Source: Bradyrhizobium sp. CCBAU 051011
Lineage (GTDB): Bacteria; Pseudomonadota; Alphaproteobacteria; Rhizobiales; Xanthobacteraceae
Length of the DNA: 64,000 nt
Direction: 5' to 3'
Assembly (NCBI RefSeq): GCF_009930815.1
Contig: NZ_CP022222.1
Span: 3,080,501 to 3,144,500 of the forward strand
Each line of letters begins with the position of its first letter. Position 1 is the stretch's first letter. Under the pieces are notes generated by a model. That model worked only from the letters and a program-made list of their open reading frames with translations, had not been told where the DNA came from and made no database searches. Shown one piece after another: positions 24,900 to 33,746 of this stretch. Both the position numbers and the translations under genes were made by a program.

Positions 24900-26306
24900 C
24901 TACGCACTCTGCGCGGTCTTCACGACCACGACCTTGTCGTCCGGCGCATGATCCGCGGCGTGGCGCTTGAGGTGCTCGCGGCGCAAGCCGATCTCGTCGC
25001 GCACGAATTCATAGCCGAGCTTGAACGTATCGAGCCCGTCGCTACTGATCGTGCCGTCGCGCAAGCCGACCACCACGCCACGCAGGATCGCTTCCAGCTC
25101 GTCCTGCAGCTCGTCGAGCGCGTCCAGCGAGTTGGCGTATTCCATGCGCTCGCCGACATCGAGAATGGCGGTTGCGAGCTGGCTGGCTTTTTCCGGCGCC
25201 ACCCGGGTGATCTTGGCATAGATGCCGGCAAAGATCGTGCCGATGATGCTGAGCGCTGCGAGCGCGACATACATCAGGTCGCTGTAGCGCTCGACGAAGG
25301 ACTTGGTTTCATCATTGATGTATTCGGCGGCGCCCGGATGCGCCACGATGAAGGCGTCCTTGTCGGTCGCTGCCGGCTCGATCTTGGAGGCGAAGCCGTC
25401 GGAGAGCGCGAGCTCGGCCTTGTTCTCGTAGATGATCCGCGCCAGATCGCCCACGGTCGTGGTCGAGAGCTTGGACTGGGCAACCAACAGCCATTCGAGC
25501 CCGATCGTGTCGACGTCCTCGGCGGGCAGGGCGGGCGAGGCGGACAGCATTCCGGTCGTCACCGTTTCCTCTGATGTCGCCGGATATTTTCGCGCGATCG
25601 CCTTCGCCGACTCGATGGCGTTCAGCGTGAAGCCGCCGCGTCGGGCATATTGCTCGTAGCTCTTGTCCTTTACGATCTGCGAGGCGTGCGCGATCTTGAT
25701 CACGGCGCCGAAGCCCGCGGCGAAGAGCTGCTCGAAGGTCAGGCCGGGCGGCGCCATCTGCACCCGTGTCGTCGCCTCCGGGGTGTCCGACAACTCGAGA
25801 ATATTGCGCACCAGCGCGGCCCCGCTCTCGCCGTCGGCGATGACAGCGATCTTCTTTTTCTTCAGGTCCGCGATGGTCTTGATCTTCTTGCCGTTCGGGC
25901 TGATCAGGAGAAGCAGGTCGTGTTCGAGGATCGCCAGCGCGCGGGCGCGCGGCGGTATCCTGGCGTCGGTGCGCAATATCGCAAGGTTGGCTTCCTTGCG
26001 GTCGAACTGCGACAACGCCTTGGCATTGTCGCCGTTCGGCACGATCTTGAGCCGCAACCGCGAGGAATTATTTTTCAGCACCGTCGCCAGCCTGGCGGCG
26101 AAGCGCGCCTCGGGGCCGTTGGTATCGCCGACCGCAAATACCAGTGTCTCGGAATTGCGCAGCAGGGTCCGGCCACCCAACACCACGGCGGCAGTCAGGA
26201 CCAGCGTGAGGATGGAAAACAGCAGGATCTGGGCCCGGTTGCTCTTGACCGTCCGCGAACGGCGACGCGGCATTTTCGGATGTGGCGTTGGGGCTTCAGC
26301 ACTCAT
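24900..26306 (-). CDS. TAXI family TRAP-type solute-binding protein, membrane-anchored
   Basis: A 468-residue protein. An N-terminal membrane helix (about 26-47) is followed by a TAXI-type periplasmic binding fold (about 55-325). Then come a second membrane helix (about 344-363) and a cytoplasmic coiled tail of about 100 residues rich in Glu and Leu. Ordinary TAXI binding proteins are free and work with a fused TRAP permease. Neither permease gene is present here, and the second helix plus cytoplasmic tail suggests a sensor-like or anchored role. Likely periplasmic ligand unknown. Stand-alone gene followed by a palindromic repeat. Confidence 0.82.
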   Translation of the reverse strand: MSAEAPTPHPKMPRRRSRTVKSNRAQILLFSILTLVLTAAVVLGGRTLLRNSETLVFAVGDTNGPEARFAARLATVLKNNSSRLRLKIVPNGDNAKALSQFDRKEANLAILRTDARIPPRARALAILEHDLLLLISPNGKKIKTIADLKKKKIAVIADGESGAALVRNILELSDTPEATTRVQMAPPGLTFEQLFAAGFGAVIKIAHASQIVKDKSYEQYARRGGFTLNAIESAKAIARKYPATSEETVTTGMLSASPALPAEDVDTIGLEWLLVAQSKLSTTTVGDLARIIYENKAELALSDGFASKIEPAATDKDAFIVAHPGAAEYINDETKSFVERYSDLMYVALAALSIIGTIFAGIYAKITRVAPEKASQLATAILDVGERMEYANSLDALDELQDELEAILRGVVVGLRDGTISSDGLDTFKLGYEFVRDEIGLRREHLKRHAADHAPDDKVVVVKTAQSA

Positions 26307-26688
26307 GACTGGTACCCAGAGGGTCAGGGACGCATCGCCGCCGAACTGGCGCCGGAGGCCCGTCCGAATGAATTCGTAAATACCTAGAAAAGAACGATAA
26401 TTTGCCTGCCGGGCAATGATAGCCCGCCCCTATGGGATTGCAAACCGCGCTGGCCGGTAACCTTACCCATCCAGGTCCGCTGCGCGCCGTTGCCGCAGTA
26501 TCGCAGTTCCGCCACACCGTGCGATTTTCAGACTACCCACAGGTGCATTCCGGCCCGGGAGATGTCATAAATAAAGGCAACGTTCGCATAGTCCGGGTTT
26601 AAAAAAACATTGCGCTGACAGCCTAGGCCCCGGTTTTTCGCCACCCCGTCAGTCCCAGCAAAGGGCGTCAGCTTTGTTGTTTCCTTCG
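26307..26688. other. Intergenic stretch, divergent promoters
   Basis: About 380 bases between the TAXI gene and the DUF3307 gene, which are transcribed divergently. It contains AT-rich spots (for example AAATAAAGGCAACG near 26570 and GGTTTAAAAAAAC near 26600) that could be promoters. No gene, RNA or clear operator is recognised. Confidence 0.4.
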
Positions 26689-27081
26689 ATGTCGTCCTCG
26701 GTCCCGGTAGGTGCGCTGGTAGGATGGATGCTGCTTCTGACCGTGAAGCACATCATTGCCGACTTCATGCTGCAAACTTCCTGGATGGCGATCGGCAAGG
26801 ATCAGAAGACCGGCTGGGCCATGCCACTATTGGCGCATTGCCTCGTGCACCTGGCGGTGTCGCTGGTGTTGATCCTGATCGTCGCGCCGCGCTTCTGGTT
26901 CGTCGCCTTTATCGATTTCTTCATTCACCTCATCATCGACCGTCTCAAGGGGATCATCGCGTCCCGCTACGGCGTGACGATGGAGAACGAGCATCCGTGG
27001 TTCTGGACGCTGATCGGCGTCGACCAGGCGCTGCACCACCTCACCGGTTTCGGCCTGGCGATCTTCATGGCGGCGAACTGA
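26689..27081 (+). CDS. DUF3307 family membrane protein
   Basis: A 130-residue integral membrane protein of the DUF3307 family. It has VKHIIADFMLQTSWM near the start, two central hydrophobic helices and the conserved DFFIHLIIDRLKG and DQALHHLTG motifs, with several His and Asp residues in the membrane region. A TTG at 26674 would add five residues; the ATG at 26689 is preferred. Function unknown. It is an isolated gene. Confidence 0.78.
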   Translation: MSSSVPVGALVGWMLLLTVKHIIADFMLQTSWMAIGKDQKTGWAMPLLAHCLVHLAVSLVLILIVAPRFWFVAFIDFFIHLIIDRLKGIIASRYGVTMENEHPWFWTLIGVDQALHHLTGFGLAIFMAAN

Positions 27082-27276
27082 TCCCGCATTGGCGCTATCG
27101 CGCTCCTGGATTCAATCATCCTCCGGCTTCGGAAAACGCCGCCTCCGCTTCGGCTACGAATCATGTGTCGATTCCGCTGCAGTCGTGATTGGAAAGCCCC
27201 CCGGAACACTACTGGCGCGCTTGGTTAACCCTTCATTAGAGAATTGCGCGGCATCTTCCGCAAAGGGAGAACCGCA

Positions 27277-27678
27277 ATGTTTTCAAGCCGCGACGCCTTC
27301 GAGAATGATTTCTGTCCGGTCCGGGACGAGCTCTTGGGCGAGATGTACCGCGCCAATGCGCACGGCCTGCCGCTGCTGGTGGACAGCGTTTCGTCCGACG
27401 TCCGCGCCATGTTGGCGCTGTTCTGTTACCGCCGCAGCCATCTGCACGCGCTGGCCTTGGCCATCGCCGCGAGCTGCACCGAACGCGAGCTGATCCATTT
27501 CGGTGGCCGGGTCGGTTCCACGCTCTATGCATTGTCGCGCGAACCCGCCGCGCGTTCCGCCTCGTCGTCCTCCCAGAACGGCCGCAAGCCGATCACCCTT
27601 TCAACCAAGCCGCTTTCTACCTTCAAGCCGATCGACGATGAGATCGACGAAGATGTTGCGGAAGCCGTGACGGCGTAA
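27277..27678 (+). CDS. Conserved hypothetical protein
   Basis: A 133-residue soluble protein starting MFSSRDAFENDFCPVRDELL at an ATG with an AAGGGAGA site. The middle part (FCYRRSHLHALALAIAASCTERELIHFGGRVG) is predicted helical, and the C-terminal 40 residues are low-complexity, ending in an acidic tail (IDDEIDEDVAEAV). No known domain is recognised and the neighbours give no hint of function. It is probably a real gene, given the ribosome site and composition. Confidence 0.6.
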   Translation: MFSSRDAFENDFCPVRDELLGEMYRANAHGLPLLVDSVSSDVRAMLALFCYRRSHLHALALAIAASCTERELIHFGGRVGSTLYALSREPAARSASSSSQNGRKPITLSTKPLSTFKPIDDEIDEDVAEAVTA

Positions 27679-27682
27679 CTTG

Positions 27683-27773
27683 CGTAGCCCGGCTGAAGCG
27701 CAGCGTAACCCGGGGGCCCTCTCGCAATCGGCCAAAGCTGTCCCCGGATTTCGCTTCGCTACATCTGGGCTAC
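27683..27773. repeat. Palindromic repeat, 'GTAGCCC...GGGCTAC' type
   Basis: Starts CGTAGCCCGGCTGAAGCGCAGCG and ends CGCTTCGCTACATCTGGGCTAC, so the outer arms pair (GTAGCCC with GGGCTAC), as do inner CCCGG / CCGGG blocks. It sits between the hypothetical gene and the convergent YkgJ-family gene. Confidence 0.7.
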
Positions 27774-27792
27774 TCACTTCATCCGGTCAACG

Positions 27793-28107
27793 TCACGCCA
27801 GCACCGGCAATCCGTGCCGCTTTCGCGCCATCGCGCATTCGACATCGCCGGGCATGCAGGTGCGGCACACCTCGGGCCGCACCGCGTAGACCACGCACGA
27901 CGTCGCTTCGCCGACCTTGCCTGACAGCGCCGAACAGCGGTCGCCGTCGCAGCGCATGCCCGACAGCCGTTCGTTGACGAACCGTTCCGGGATCAGGTCG
28001 AGCGCCGCATCGTCCTCGATGGTGAAACGCGGCCAGTTCCGCGAGTAGTTGCAGCAGGCGCCGCAGGCCTGGCAGGGGCTTTGGTTATCGGCGGCGATTC
28101 GGTGCAT
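27793..28107 (-). CDS. YkgJ family cysteine cluster protein
   Basis: A 104-residue cytoplasmic protein with the YkgJ-type zinc or iron-sulphur-binding cysteine pattern: CQACGACC near residues 12-19, then single Cys residues in MRCDGDRCSAL, SCVVYAVRPEVCRTCMPGDVEC. The family (UPF0153) is thought to bind metal, but its role is not established. Stand-alone minus-strand gene just downstream of the WYL regulator. Confidence 0.85.
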   Translation of the reverse strand: MHRIAADNQSPCQACGACCNYSRNWPRFTIEDDAALDLIPERFVNERLSGMRCDGDRCSALSGKVGEATSCVVYAVRPEVCRTCMPGDVECAMARKRHGLPVLA

Positions 28108-28153
28108 GTTTCAGCGTTTAGCCCGGAATGACGGCCGCGGCCAGCGACTGATG

Positions 28154-28852
28154 TCAGGTATCTTTCGGCGCTTCCCACACCAGGCTGCGCCGCCATTTCG
28201 CCCGCAGGATGTCGCGCCGTTCAGGATATTTTTCGTCGTGATAGACCGCGTCGACGACGCGGTCGGTCCGGAAACTGCGGAAATCCTTCCGCAGTTCGCA
28301 CCATGCCGCCAGGATCCGCACCGCCTCGTGATAGCCGACCGCAATCGGCCAGATTGTGCGCTGGCTGTCGCGGCCGTGCTCGTCGCGATAGTTCAGCGTG
28401 ATCTTCTTGCCGTCATGGATCTGAGACCGTGTCCGCACCATGTCGATGCGGTCGGGCTCCCGGTTCCATGCCCGCCGGGCGCGGCTGGCGGGTTCCAGCA
28501 CGAATGGCCGCAACCGCTCGGGCACGGTCTCGGCGACTTTCGCCATCAGGTCCTGGGCTGCCCGCGCCAGTGCGGGATCGGCATGGCCGACCACCCATTG
28601 CGCACCGAGAACACAGGCCTCGATCTCATCCGGCGTGAGCATCAGGGGCGGCAGGTCAAATCCCTTTTCCAGGATGTAGCCGACGCCTGCTTCGCCGCGG
28701 ATCGGCACGCGCTGTTCGATCAGGGTCGTTATATCGCGGTAGATGGTTCGCTTCGATGTCTCCAGCTCGGCCGCGATCGCGTCTGCCGTCAAAGGTTTTC
28801 GGGTGCGCCGGAGCACCTGAATGATCTGGAATAGCCGGTCGGCCCGTCTCAT
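28154..28852 (-). CDS. WYL-domain transcriptional regulator, second module
   Basis: A 232-residue regulator with an N-terminal winged helix (MRRADRLFQIIQVLRRTRKP, then LETSKRTIYRDITTL) and a WYL domain (about 140-200, with PIAVGYHEAVRILAAWCELR). It is shorter than the 342-residue regulator at 19336. It is divergent from the small gene at 28955 and the glutathione S-transferase at 29266. A 20-base palindrome lies 35 bases upstream of its start, and a near-identical one lies directly upstream of the GST gene, so both promoters are probably its targets. Confidence 0.88.
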   Translation of the reverse strand: MRRADRLFQIIQVLRRTRKPLTADAIAAELETSKRTIYRDITTLIEQRVPIRGEAGVGYILEKGFDLPPLMLTPDEIEACVLGAQWVVGHADPALARAAQDLMAKVAETVPERLRPFVLEPASRARRAWNREPDRIDMVRTRSQIHDGKKITLNYRDEHGRDSQRTIWPIAVGYHEAVRILAAWCELRKDFRSFRTDRVVDAVYHDEKYPERRDILRAKWRRSLVWEAPKDT

Positions 28853-28886
28853 GGCTCGTCTCTTTTTTCAAAGGCATCTACCCGAT

Positions 28887-28906
28887 GCTGACAGCATGTT
28901 GGCAGC
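28887..28906. promoter_or_regulatory. WYL operator, copy 1
   Basis: GCTGACAGCATGTTGGCAGC is a palindrome with 8 of 10 arm positions paired and is followed by AGGGGG. It lies between the regulator start (28852) and the small gene at 28955. The matching site at 29199 differs in three bases. Confidence 0.75.
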
Positions 28907-28954
28907 AGGGGGTCGGTATATCGGGACAACACCTCAAGTGAAGGGAACTTGTCC

Positions 28955-29203
28955 ATGACGATTTTCAGCGAATTCGGCACCCTGGGAAGCCGCGGACCTC
29001 TGGTAAATGCCCGGGGATTTGCATTGGAACAGCTCGTTTCCATCCACTGCGTCACGTCAGACCTGCGCTGGGCGATGGTTGAGCTGGCGTGGCGCTCGCT
29101 CACGGCCATGTGCGCGCTGGGACGAGCGCAACTGGTGTCGTGGATGCGCAGGCACCGTACGCCGCGGGGGGAGGCAGGTCACGGCCGCCAGTGCTGCTGC
29201 TGA
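28955..29203 (+). CDS. Hypothetical 82-residue protein between twin operators
   Basis: ATG 28955 with GAAGGG upstream gives an 82-residue product: MTIFSEFGTLGSRGPLVNAR near the start, a Trp- and Leu-rich middle (LRWAMVELAWRSL), and a basic Cys-rich end (RQCCC). No known family is recognised. Its promoter region holds the first WYL operator, and its last codons run into the second, so it would be expressed with, or just before, the GST gene. It could be a small regulatory or membrane-associated peptide, or a chance frame in a leader. Moderate doubt. Confidence 0.45.
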   Translation: MTIFSEFGTLGSRGPLVNARGFALEQLVSIHCVTSDLRWAMVELAWRSLTAMCALGRAQLVSWMRRHRTPRGEAGHGRQCCC

Positions 29204-29218
29204 CACCATGGTGGCAGC
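29199..29218. promoter_or_regulatory. WYL operator, copy 2
   Basis: GCTGACACCATGGTGGCAGC is a palindrome with 9 of 10 arm positions paired and is followed by AGGGGGG. It lies 48 bases upstream of the GST start at 29266. It matches the site at 28887 in 17 of 20 bases plus the G-run downstream. Confidence 0.78.
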
Positions 29219-29265
29219 AGGGGGGCGCTAGCCTTCAGGCACGTTTTTGAGATCGGGAGACCAGC

Positions 29266-30000
29266 ATGATTGTCCTTTACGGCTTCGGCGCCGGTTTCGG
29301 CCTGCCGGAGATCAGCCCCTTTGTGACCAAGACCGAGGTCCAGTTGAAGATGGCGGGCCTCGCCTATCGCAAGGAAAAGGCAAAGCCGCCGGCCTCGCCG
29401 AAGGGGCAGTTGCCCTACATCGTCGACGACGCCGAGACGATCGCCGATTCCACCTTCATCCGTGCGCATCTGGAAGCCAAATACGGTTTCGATTTCGATG
29501 CGCCGCTCAGCCTGCAGGCGCGTGCGCAGGCCTGGGCCTTCGAGCGGATGATCGAGCATCACGTCTATTGGGCGCTGGTGGGCGCGCGCTGGGTCGATGG
29601 CGACAATTTCGCCAAGGGACCGGCGCATTTCTTCGACAGTGCGCCAATGCACTTGCGTGAAAAAATGCGCGAGGATGCGCAGTTTCGCGTTGCCGAGAAC
29701 TATTTGCTGAGCGGCCTCGGCCGCCACGCGCCGGACGAGGATATCGATCTTGCCGTTCGCTCACTGTTTGCGCTGTCGGTGCAGCTTGGCGACAAGCCGT
29801 TTCTGATGGGCGAGACGCCGTGCGGCATGGACGCCACCGCCTTCGGCGCGCTGGCCGGAATCTTGACGCCGTTCTTCGAATCGGCGCTGCGGCAGCGGAC
29901 CGAGCAGTTCGCCAACCTCACCGCCTATGTCGACCGGATGATGCTGCTGTATTACCCGGAATTCGCCTGGGCGCCGGTGCAGCAGGAGCAAGCCGCCTAG
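29266..30000 (+). CDS. Glutathione S-transferase family protein
   Basis: A 244-residue GST-fold protein. The N-terminal thioredoxin-like domain begins MIVLYGFGAGFGLPEISPFV, with the cis-Pro region KGQLPYIVDD and the IADSTFIRAHLE segment. The C-terminal helical domain ends with the metaxin/failed-axon-like pattern DMDA-like CGMDATAFGALAGIL. It resembles bacterial GSTs of the Tom37/metaxin-related group rather than a classical detoxifying class. It is controlled by the WYL operator just upstream. The stop overlaps the convergent PPOX gene by a few bases. Substrate unknown. Confidence 0.83.
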   Translation: MIVLYGFGAGFGLPEISPFVTKTEVQLKMAGLAYRKEKAKPPASPKGQLPYIVDDAETIADSTFIRAHLEAKYGFDFDAPLSLQARAQAWAFERMIEHHVYWALVGARWVDGDNFAKGPAHFFDSAPMHLREKMREDAQFRVAENYLLSGLGRHAPDEDIDLAVRSLFALSVQLGDKPFLMGETPCGMDATAFGALAGILTPFFESALRQRTEQFANLTAYVDRMMLLYYPEFAWAPVQQEQAA

Positions 30001-30632
30001 GTGTGATCCGCCGCGGCTGGCTGGCCCTTCAAGGCGGCTAGCTCGGCCTCGAGTTCGGCGATGCGGGCGTCGCGCACGGCCAGCGCCTGCGCGACGTCGG
30101 AGGCATCGAACTTCTGCGGGATATGCTGCGGGCAGTTGGTGTCCCATGCCGCGATCTTGAACAGGATGACCTGCTCGGGCCGCGCCTTGTAGCCCTGCGG
30201 CATCAGCGCCTTCGTCAAGGCATCATCGTCCTCCACCACGCGCGCCTCGCCCCAGATCTTCACGCGCCGGCGATGCGCATAGTCCATCACGAAGATATGA
30301 GCCTTCGGATTCTCCGACAGATTGCCCTGCGTGATGTACTGCCGGTTGCCGCTGTAATCGGCGAACGCGATCGTGTTCTTGTCGAGCACTTTGACAAAGC
30401 CCTTCGGCCCGCCGCGGTGCTGGATATAGGGCTGCCCGTCCGCGGACGCGGTCGACAGATAGAAGCTGTTGGTCTCGGCCAGGAAGCCCGCGAGGTTTTC
30501 GTCGATCTCGGTGCGCCAGCCGCCGCGCGCCTCGACATTGGCATAAGCGTCGCGCGAGCCCTTGCGGGTCTGGATCGCCTTCACCGCCGGGGTGAACGCG
30601 ACGTCGCTGGAATAGGTGTGAACGTCAGACAT
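29997..30632 (-). CDS. Pyridoxamine 5'-phosphate oxidase family flavoprotein
   Basis: A 211-residue split-barrel flavin-binding protein. The barrel part covers about residues 40-150 (FYLSTASADGQPYIQHRGGPKGFVKVLD, IAFADYSGNRQYITQGNL, AHIFVMDYAHRRRVKIWG). A C-terminal short coiled segment (ARIAELEAELAALKG) follows. The family includes FMN or F420-dependent oxidoreductases and flavin-binding sensors. ATG 30632 has GGAGG upstream. It is divergent from a LysR regulator, and the gap carries an 8-7-8 inverted repeat, so it is a likely LysR target. Confidence 0.85.
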   Translation of the reverse strand: MSDVHTYSSDVAFTPAVKAIQTRKGSRDAYANVEARGGWRTEIDENLAGFLAETNSFYLSTASADGQPYIQHRGGPKGFVKVLDKNTIAFADYSGNRQYITQGNLSENPKAHIFVMDYAHRRRVKIWGEARVVEDDDALTKALMPQGYKARPEQVILFKIAAWDTNCPQHIPQKFDASDVAQALAVRDARIAELEAELAALKGQPAAADHT

Positions 30633-30724
30633 CTGAGCCTCCACGTGGAGCGCCAACACGGTCGTCCTTCGGCCCCTAAAATGGACGTTTCGGCAATATA
30701 AACAATCTCGGGAATTGACACTTC

Positions 30725-30747
30725 ACTATTGCTGGGTATGCAATAGT
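30725..30747. promoter_or_regulatory. LysR-type operator between PPOX gene and lysR
   Basis: ACTATTGC (30725-30732) and its perfect complement GCAATAGT (30740-30747) are separated by 7 bases. This fits the T-N11-A geometry of LysR boxes. It ends 3 bases before the lysR ATG, so it would autorepress lysR and control the divergent gene. Confidence 0.75.
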
Positions 30748-30750
30748 TGG

Positions 30751-31644
30751 ATGGACCGGCTCAATGCCATGCAGGCCTTTGTCGCGGTGGCCGACTTGCG
30801 GGGTTTTGCCCCCGCAGCGCGCAAGCTCGGCCTGTCGCCGTCCGCCGTCACCCGGCTGATTGCGGCGCTGGAGGATCGCCTCGGCGCGCGCTTGCTGCAG
30901 CGGACCACGCGGCAGGTGACGCTGACCGATGCCGGCTCGCGCTATCTGGAGCGGGCGCGGCGGATCCTGGCCGACGTCGACGAGGCCGAGGGCGCCGTCG
31001 AGGGGGAACGTACGCGGCCGGAAGGGCAACTCGTCATCTCGGCCCCGGTCGGCTTCGGCCGGCTGCATGTCAGCAGCATCGTATCAGCTTACCTGAAGCG
31101 CTATCCGGAGGTGAGCGTCGATCTCCGTTTGTCCGACCGCATGGTCAACCTGGTCGAGGACGGCGTCGACCTCGCGGTCCGCATCGGCCATCTGCCTGAC
31201 TCGACGCTTGTGGCGCGCCATGTCGGCGAGATGCGGCGAATCGTGGTGGCTTCGCCTGGATATCTCAAGGCGCACGGCGAGCCGCGGCGGCCAGGTGATA
31301 TCCCGGCGCATGACACCATCCAGTTCGGCGCCATGACGGCGGCGCTCGACTGGCGCTTCGTCGAGGACGGCCGCGAGATCCGCGTCGCCAGCACGCCGCG
31401 CTTCGCCACCAACAGCTCGGATGCCGCAATCCAGTATGCCGAAAAGGACGGTGGCCTGACGCGAGTGCTGGCCTATCAGGCCGCCGAATCGCTGAAAGCG
31501 CGCCGGCTGGAAATCGTCCTCGCCTCATTCGAACAGCCGGCTCTGCCGATCCACATCGTCTATCCGACCTCGCGGCTGCTGTCCGCCAAGGTGCGCACCT
31601 TCGTCGATCTCGTGACCGAGATGGCCGACTGGCATTTCGGTTAG
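30751..31644 (+). CDS. LysR family transcriptional regulator
   Basis: A 297-residue LysR-type regulator. The N-terminal winged helix (MDRLNAMQAFVAVADLRGFA, then SPSAVTRLIAALEDRLGARLL) is followed by a linker helix and a substrate-binding domain from about residue 90. It belongs to the large CrgA-like group (VDLAVRIGHLPDSTLVAR). The in-frame ATG at 30751 fits the family start; an upstream frame to 30715 would run through the operator. It is divergent from the PPOX gene. Its stop overlaps the convergent thioesterase by four bases. Inducer unknown. Confidence 0.9.
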   Translation: MDRLNAMQAFVAVADLRGFAPAARKLGLSPSAVTRLIAALEDRLGARLLQRTTRQVTLTDAGSRYLERARRILADVDEAEGAVEGERTRPEGQLVISAPVGFGRLHVSSIVSAYLKRYPEVSVDLRLSDRMVNLVEDGVDLAVRIGHLPDSTLVARHVGEMRRIVVASPGYLKAHGEPRRPGDIPAHDTIQFGAMTAALDWRFVEDGREIRVASTPRFATNSSDAAIQYAEKDGGLTRVLAYQAAESLKARRLEIVLASFEQPALPIHIVYPTSRLLSAKVRTFVDLVTEMADWHFG

Positions 31645-32069
31645 GACACCGGCTCCTTCTTCGGCACCACGCGGAACGTCGCATTGGCCCGCGCGATCAC
31701 GACGTCGTCGGCCTTGATCAGGCTTTGCGCGAAGCAGATCGTCTTGCCGGTTTTGACGACTTCGCTCTCGACTGCAAGCCACTGCCCGACCTCAGCCGTG
31801 CCGATGAAATCGACCGCGAGACTGATCGTCACCAGCGAGGACACGCCGCCCATCACATGCGCGCAGCTATGACCCATGGCGGCGTCGGCCAGCGCCGCGA
31901 TCAGCCCGCCGTGAATCAGCCCGCGGCCATTGGTGTGCGGTCTTGCAAGACGCAACCCGATGATGACGGCCTTGTCGGTCGTCTTCGAATACAGCGGCTC
32001 CCAGGGATCGGTGAGCGGGCTCCTGCGGGTGCGAGGTTCGAAGCCTGCGGGAATGTCGGTAGTGGTCAT
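31641..32069 (-). CDS. PaaI family (hotdog) thioesterase
   Basis: A 142-residue hotdog-fold acyl-CoA thioesterase of the PaaI/YbgC-like group. The active-site segment NGRGLIHGGLIAALADAAMGHS (residues about 65-86) carries the HGG-x-x-A-x-x-D motif that positions the catalytic acid. It hydrolyses an aryl- or acyl-CoA to free acid and CoA. ATG 32069 fits the family start. It lies alone between the convergent LysR gene and the minus-strand pobA region, and may recycle CoA in aromatic catabolism. Confidence 0.87.
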   Translation of the reverse strand: MTTTDIPAGFEPRTRRSPLTDPWEPLYSKTTDKAVIIGLRLARPHTNGRGLIHGGLIAALADAAMGHSCAHVMGGVSSLVTISLAVDFIGTAEVGQWLAVESEVVKTGKTICFAQSLIKADDVVIARANATFRVVPKKEPVS

Positions 32070-32189
32070 GTGCGGCTCGCGTCGTAACAATATCTTCCGC
32101 CATTGAACGCGTCGCACCGATCGAAGTCACCACCTACAAAGTTTTAAACGGTATTACGACGGGTGTTTGAAATGCCGCGTTCTCTTCGT

Positions 32190-32274
32190 CGTCATTGCGA
32201 GAGCGAAGCGACGAAGCAATCCATCCTTCCGCACGTGCGGAGAGATGGATTGCTTCGCTGCGCTCGCAATGACG
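32190..32274. repeat. Palindromic repeat, 'GTCATTGCGAG' family, copy 1
   Basis: Starts CGTCATTGCGAGAGCGAAGC and ends GCTCGCAATGACG, with inner GCAATCCATC / GATGGATTGC pairing, so the whole can fold as one hairpin. A second copy lies at 37882-37960. Confidence 0.85.
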
Positions 32275-32296
32275 CGATAATATCGATGAACTCTTT

Positions 32297-33490
<1,194 letters not shown>

Positions 33491-33524
33491 CTACAGGTCC
33501 GCCGAACCGCGGATTTGCCGTGAT

Positions 33525-33540
33525 GATTATATCATATAAC
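33525..33540. promoter_or_regulatory. AT-rich operator candidate upstream of pobA (shared motif, copy 1)
   Basis: GATTATATCATATAAC matches in 14 of 16 positions the reverse complement of the site at 53805-53820, and in 12 of 15 the site at 38052-38066. ATGAT-TAT-ATCAT at 33523-33535 is a perfect small inverted repeat. It lies 59 bases upstream of pobA, in the shared pobA/TRAP gap, and is a candidate MarR site. Confidence 0.6.
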
Positions 33541-33656
33541 AGTTTTGGCAACGGACGTCGGTGCAAAAACTGGGATGGGTATTCGCCGCAGCGCACAAAC
33601 AGGTGCGGCTGAACGTCCGTTTTGAAAATGCGCACCCGCCTTGAAAAAGCGGGCGC

Positions 33657-33678
33657 GTTAGATAACATGTTAACTAAC
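33657..33678. promoter_or_regulatory. 22-bp near-perfect palindrome upstream of the TRAP operon
   Basis: The left arm GTTAGATAACA and right arm TGTTAACTAAC pair in 10 of 11 positions around an ACATGT centre. It lies 68 bases upstream of the TRAP binding-protein start. It is preceded by a GC-rich hairpin at about 33631-33657. Candidate operator for an unidentified regulator. Confidence 0.65.
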
Positions 33679-33746
33679 GGGGCCGGGCAAACAGGCCTGT
33701 CATGAGACTGCCAAAGAAACTGCCAAGGAAACTGCGAGGGGAGAGA

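Noticed and set aside
28148..28160. TGATGTCAGGTAT, similar to the arm of the WYL operator at 20393
   Set aside because: It lies in the last codons of the second WYL gene, has no inverted partner and is not in a promoter, so it is probably chance.
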